Source: Bacteroidia bacterium (lineage in GTDB: Bacteria > Bacteroidota > Bacteroidia > Flavobacteriales > Flavobacteriaceae). Taken from it: a DNA stretch of 64,000 nucleotides. Position 1 is the first letter of the stretch, and each line of letters starts with the position of its first letter. Location: the NCBI GenBank assembly GCA_030430385.1, contig JAUIFO010000004.1:183892-247891 (forward strand), read 5' to 3'. This document shows positions 61,268-64,000 of the stretch, piece after piece. Made by a program: the position numbers and the translations under genes. A model generated the notes under the pieces. The model had not been told where the DNA came from. It saw only the letters and a list, made by a program, of their open reading frames with translations, and did no database searches.

Positions 61268-61275
61268 TAAATTTG
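61268..61275 (+). promoter_or_regulatory. -7 promoter box of rdgB
   Basis: TAAATTTG matches TAnnTTTG and ends 20 nt before the ATG at 61295. Confidence 0.5.
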
Positions 61276-61294
61276 AAGGTCTAAATTTCAACCA

Positions 61295-61873
61295 ATGGAA
61301 CTCGTCTTTGCTACAAATAACACCAATAAACTTAGAGAGGTACAATCTCTAATTCCGAACCATATAACATTACTAAGTTTAAAGGATATTGGATGTTTAG
61401 AAGATATTCCTGAAACGCAATCTACAATTGAAGGCAATGCTATACAAAAAGCAAATTATATTAAAAACCATTACGGTTACGATTGCTTTGCTGATGATAC
61501 AGGCTTAGAAGTAGATGCTTTAAATGGTGAGCCTGGTGTGTTTAGTGCGCGTTATGCTGGTCTACAACGTGATGCCAATGACAATATGGAAAAACTCCTC
61601 CACAATTTGAAACCTCATAACGATAGATCGGCTCAATTTAAAACTGTCATTGCATTACATCTCAATGGAGAATTAAAGACCTTTACTGGAATTTGCAAAG
61701 GACAAATCACTGAAACAAAACAAGGCGAAAAAGGCTTTGGATACGATCCTATTTTTAAAGCCGAAGGTTATGAGCACACTTTTGCAGAGATCTCCTTGGT
61801 AGACAAAAACAAGATTGGACATCGTGGTAAAGCTATTCGAAAGCTCGTTGATGCTCTAGAAAGCCTGCGTTAA
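61295..61873 (+). CDS. rdgB: Non-canonical purine NTP pyrophosphatase
   Basis: This 192-residue Ham1/RdgB enzyme removes dITP, dXTP and ITP from the nucleotide pool. It has ATNNTNKLREVQSLIP at the N-terminus, FADDTGLEVDALNGEPGVFSARYAG (catalytic Asp pair) and GFGYDPIFKAEGYEHTFAE. Length is standard. It is followed by a 215-bp region carrying the promoter and structured leader of the DEAD-box gene. Confidence 0.96.
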   Translation: MELVFATNNTNKLREVQSLIPNHITLLSLKDIGCLEDIPETQSTIEGNAIQKANYIKNHYGYDCFADDTGLEVDALNGEPGVFSARYAGLQRDANDNMEKLLHNLKPHNDRSAQFKTVIALHLNGELKTFTGICKGQITETKQGEKGFGYDPIFKAEGYEHTFAEISLVDKNKIGHRGKAIRKLVDALESLR

Positions 61874-61964
61874 CGATGGAGCAATTGTTGGAGCTCTTTT
61901 GAAAAAAAGCGACTTGCGAGAGCGTGTTAAAACGCCCAAAAACCTTTTAATCCAATAATTCGTC

Positions 61965-61972
61965 TATCTTTG
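61965..61972 (+). promoter_or_regulatory. -7 promoter box of DEAD-box helicase gene
   Basis: TATCTTTG is an exact TAnnTTTG match with TTTT at 61945-61948 upstream. It ends 117 nt before the ATG, so the mRNA carries an unusually long leader. Confidence 0.6.
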
Positions 61973-61977
61973 CAGCT

Positions 61978-62088
61978 TTAAAACAAGTTCCTCAGGGTGA
62001 GGACGTGTTACCTGGAAGACTTAGTGTAAAGTATGTCGATTAGCTTCCTTATGTAACACCAAAGGACAACATCGCATACTAAAAAAGA
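61978..62088 (+). promoter_or_regulatory. Structured 5' leader of DEAD-box helicase mRNA
   Basis: The leader begins with a tight hairpin CCTCA/TGAGG (61990-62002) and then a long nested stem: GTGTTAC (62005-62011) pairs with GTAACAC (62053-62059), and inside it GGAAG (62014-62018) pairs with CTTCC (62044-62048). A-rich unpaired sequence follows up to the ATG. The perfect nested arms suggest a regulatory leader, perhaps temperature- or helicase-responsive. I do not recognise a known riboswitch. Confidence 0.55.
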
Positions 62089-63891
62089 ATGAGTACATTC
62101 CAAGAACTTGGTCTGAATGAAGACCTATTAACTGCTATTAACGATCTAGGATTTGAAACACCTAGTGAAGTACAACGAAAAGCCATCCCAATTTTATTAA
62201 ATGAAGCCTCTGATTTTGTTGCCTTAGCGCAAACAGGAACAGGGAAAACTGCTGCTTTTGGGTTTCCTATGCTTCAACAAATCAATATTGATAGTCGCAC
62301 CACACAAGGTCTTATCCTCTCTCCTACACGTGAGTTATGCCTACAAATTACCAATGAGCTTAAACTCTACGGAAAGTATTGTAACGGTTTAAATGTAACC
62401 GCTATATATGGTGGAGCAAGTATTACAGAACAGGCACGTCAAGTAAAGCGTGGTTCACAAATTATTGTAGCTACTCCTGGACGAATGAAGGATATGATCA
62501 GTAGAAATATGGTCGATATTTCTAAGATAGAATATGCAGTCTTAGATGAAGCCGATGAGATGTTGAATATGGGATTTTATGACGATATTACAGACATCTT
62601 ATCTCATACTCCTGAAGACAAAAGTACTTGGCTATTTTCTGCAACAATGCCTAAAGAAGTTGCCACGATAGCTAAAGATTTCATGCATGATCCTATTGAG
62701 ATTACTGTTGGAAACAAAAACGAAAGCACAAATCAGGTGTCACATGAATACTATTTGGTAAGCGCTAGAGATCGTTACCAGGCTTTAAAGCGTTTAGCAG
62801 ATGCCAATCCTGATATTTTTTCTGTGATTTTCTGCCGAACAAAACGAGATACTCAAAAAGTTGCTGAAAATCTTATAGACGATGGTTACAGTGCTGGTGC
62901 ATTACATGGTGATTTGAGTCAGAACCAACGTGACTTGGTCATGAAGTCTTTTAGAAACAAACAAATTCAGATGTTGGTAGCCACAGACGTTGCTGCACGT
63001 GGTATTGATGTTGATGATATTACACACGTGATTAATTACCAATTGCCTGATGAAATTGAAACGTATACACATCGCTCTGGTCGAACTGGTCGTGCTGGAA
63101 AAACTGGTGTGTCTATGGTCATTGTTTCAAAAAGTGAAGTTCGAAAAATAAAAAGTATTGAACGTATTATTAAAAAGCAATTTGAGCGCAAAGAGATTCC
63201 TAACGGAATGGAAATTTGCGAAGTACAATTAATGTCGCTTGCTGGTAAAGTTCATAATACAGAAGTAAATCACGAAATAGATAAATACCTAGAAAGTATC
63301 AACGAATTATTTGCAGATACTGAAAAAGAAGAACTCATCAAGAAGTTCTTTTCGGTGGAATTCACAAGATTCTTTAATTACTATCAGAAAGCGAAAGATT
63401 TGAATGTTAGTGATTCTGGCGGACAAGATGAGCAACGTTCTAGAGGAAATGAAACACGCTATTTCATTAATGTTGGTCGGAAAGATGGTTACGACTGGAT
63501 GAAACTTAAGGATTTTCTGAAAGAAATTTTAGAATTAGGTCGTGATGATGTTTTTAAAGTTGATGTAAAGGATAGTTTTTCATTCTTTAATACAGATAAA
63601 GCCTTACAGGAAAAAGTCTTAGCATTTTTTACAGATTTTAAGCACAATGGTCGTTTTGTAAATGTAGAAATTAGCGAAGATAAAGGTCGTAGTCGTGGAG
63701 GTAAACGTGACCGAAAGCGAAGACGTGGAGACGATAATCCAAGACGTGAAAGACGCTCTAGTGGTAAGCGCAGAGAACGACGAAGTTCTAGTAACAGCGA
63801 AGGTTCAGGAAACAGAAAAGACAGACGCATCAAAGGTTCAAAATCAAAATCATTATCTGATAGACCAAGACGATCAAGACGACGAGGTTAG
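62089..63891 (+). CDS. deaD: DEAD-box RNA helicase, CsdA/DeaD type
   Basis: This 600-residue RNA helicase helps unwind RNA in ribosome assembly and at low temperature. It has the full helicase set: Q motif, AQTGTGKTAAFGFP, PTRELCLQ, DEAD in VLDEADEML, SAT, ATDVAARGIDV and HRSGRTGRAGKTG. A DbpA-type RNA-binding domain (about 440-530, TRYFINVGRKDGYDWMKLKD) and a long Arg/Ser/Gly-rich basic tail follow. The stop codon TAG is formed by the first unit of a heptamer array. Confidence 0.95.
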   Translation: MSTFQELGLNEDLLTAINDLGFETPSEVQRKAIPILLNEASDFVALAQTGTGKTAAFGFPMLQQINIDSRTTQGLILSPTRELCLQITNELKLYGKYCNGLNVTAIYGGASITEQARQVKRGSQIIVATPGRMKDMISRNMVDISKIEYAVLDEADEMLNMGFYDDITDILSHTPEDKSTWLFSATMPKEVATIAKDFMHDPIEITVGNKNESTNQVSHEYYLVSARDRYQALKRLADANPDIFSVIFCRTKRDTQKVAENLIDDGYSAGALHGDLSQNQRDLVMKSFRNKQIQMLVATDVAARGIDVDDITHVINYQLPDEIETYTHRSGRTGRAGKTGVSMVIVSKSEVRKIKSIERIIKKQFERKEIPNGMEICEVQLMSLAGKVHNTEVNHEIDKYLESINELFADTEKEELIKKFFSVEFTRFFNYYQKAKDLNVSDSGGQDEQRSRGNETRYFINVGRKDGYDWMKLKDFLKEILELGRDDVFKVDVKDSFSFFNTDKALQEKVLAFFTDFKHNGRFVNVEISEDKGRSRGGKRDRKRRRGDDNPRRERRSSGKRRERRSSSNSEGSGNRKDRRIKGSKSKSLSDRPRRSRRRG

Positions 63892-64000
63892 TTGTTAGTT
63901 GTTAGTTGTTAGTTGTTAGTTGTTAGTTGTTAGTTGTTAGTTGTTAGTTGTTAGTTGTTAGTTGTTAGTTGTTAGTTGTTAGTTGTTAGTTGTTAGTTGT
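63887..64000 (+). repeat. Tandem array (GTTAGTT)x16+ at the deaD stop, runs off window
   Basis: Sixteen perfect 7-bp units and two further bases fill the window end. The first unit supplies the TAG stop of the DEAD-box gene (63889-63891). The true copy number is unknown because the array continues past the edge, and a mis-assembly at this edge is possible. Confidence 0.95.

Noticed and set aside
63489..63833. Minus-strand frame of 114 codons in the DEAD-box gene
   Set aside because: It is the antisense of the Arg-rich tail; long antisense frames come from that codon bias.
56516..64000. Heptamer arrays as a CRISPR array or telomere-like sequence
   Set aside because: There are no spacers, so they are not CRISPR. 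The units lie inside a chromosome region at gene ends, not at a linear end, although the array at 63887 does touch the window edge.
1..64000. Insertion sequences, prophage genes, tRNA or rRNA genes
   Set aside because: No transposase, integrase (apart from housekeeping XerD), phage structural gene, cloverleaf or rRNA sequence was recognised on either strand.

Overview
The window is about one-third GC and reads as chromosome of a marine Flavobacteriaceae bacterium (Bacteroidota). Evidence for this includes exact Bacteroidetes promoter boxes of the TAnnTTTG type, outer-membrane barrels of the flavobacterial kind, lipoproteins with acidic residues after the lipobox cysteine, a protein with a type IX secretion (T9SS) C-terminal sorting domain, and Bacteroidota-only families (DUF6452, DUF6048, DUF5606, DUF6768, CCC-motif membrane protein). 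No rRNA, tRNA, prophage, insertion sequence or CRISPR array was seen.

Layout. 1-9 kb: two paralogous lipoproteins (the first cut by the window edge), an Atg22-like MFS transporter, an M48 lipoprotein protease, msrB, a DUF1572 protein, lpdA, then aroQ with three small outer-membrane barrels and a gene remnant. 9-12.5 kb: xerD, rny, a 6S-like RNA, zapA and a coiled-coil partner. 12.7-22.5 kb: an M23 peptidase with a TonB-dependent receptor, a cysteine desulfurase, a calcium-binding-repeat lipoprotein, an Smr protein, a T9SS cargo protein and small membrane proteins. 22.6-25.6 kb: ornithine aminotransferase, a palindromic repeat, and an ECF sigma / DUF6768 / SRPBCC operon. 25.7-40 kb: RNA methyltransferases (RlmD-like with DUF6452-DUF6048; THUMP type), a ZIP transporter, aminopeptidase P, gcvT, pterin dehydratase, a tail-specific protease and a YebC protein. 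42-45.6 kb: the ruvX-def-DUF5606-mazG block divergent from dapD.

45.6-54.9 kb is a surface-glycan locus on both strands: one GT9, six GT2-like glycosyltransferases, two LPS-type sugar kinases and two PAPS-dependent sulfotransferases. It most likely builds a phosphorylated and sulfated LPS core or related glycan. 55-64 kb: a CCA-adding-type enzyme, nadC, rlmH, an M3 peptidase, hpf, rdgB and a DEAD-box helicase.

The most unusual signals are non-coding. (1) Three different heptanucleotide tandem arrays begin exactly in or at the stop codons of cca, nadC and the DEAD-box gene. (2) Orphan intrinsic terminators sit in divergent intergenic regions, where no annotated gene can use them. They lie downstream of a 30-bp motif present twice (27/30 identical), and in two of the three hairpins the stem pairs fully only as minus-strand RNA, so they are candidate small RNAs. 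(3) The DEAD-box gene has a structured leader of about 110 nt in a window where most recognisable promoters predict leaders of about 15 nt and two predict leaderless mRNAs. (4) A 6S-like RNA lies between zapA and rny. Several listed starts were moved to internal ATGs, because upstream GTG/TTG openings overlap promoters, terminators or other genes.
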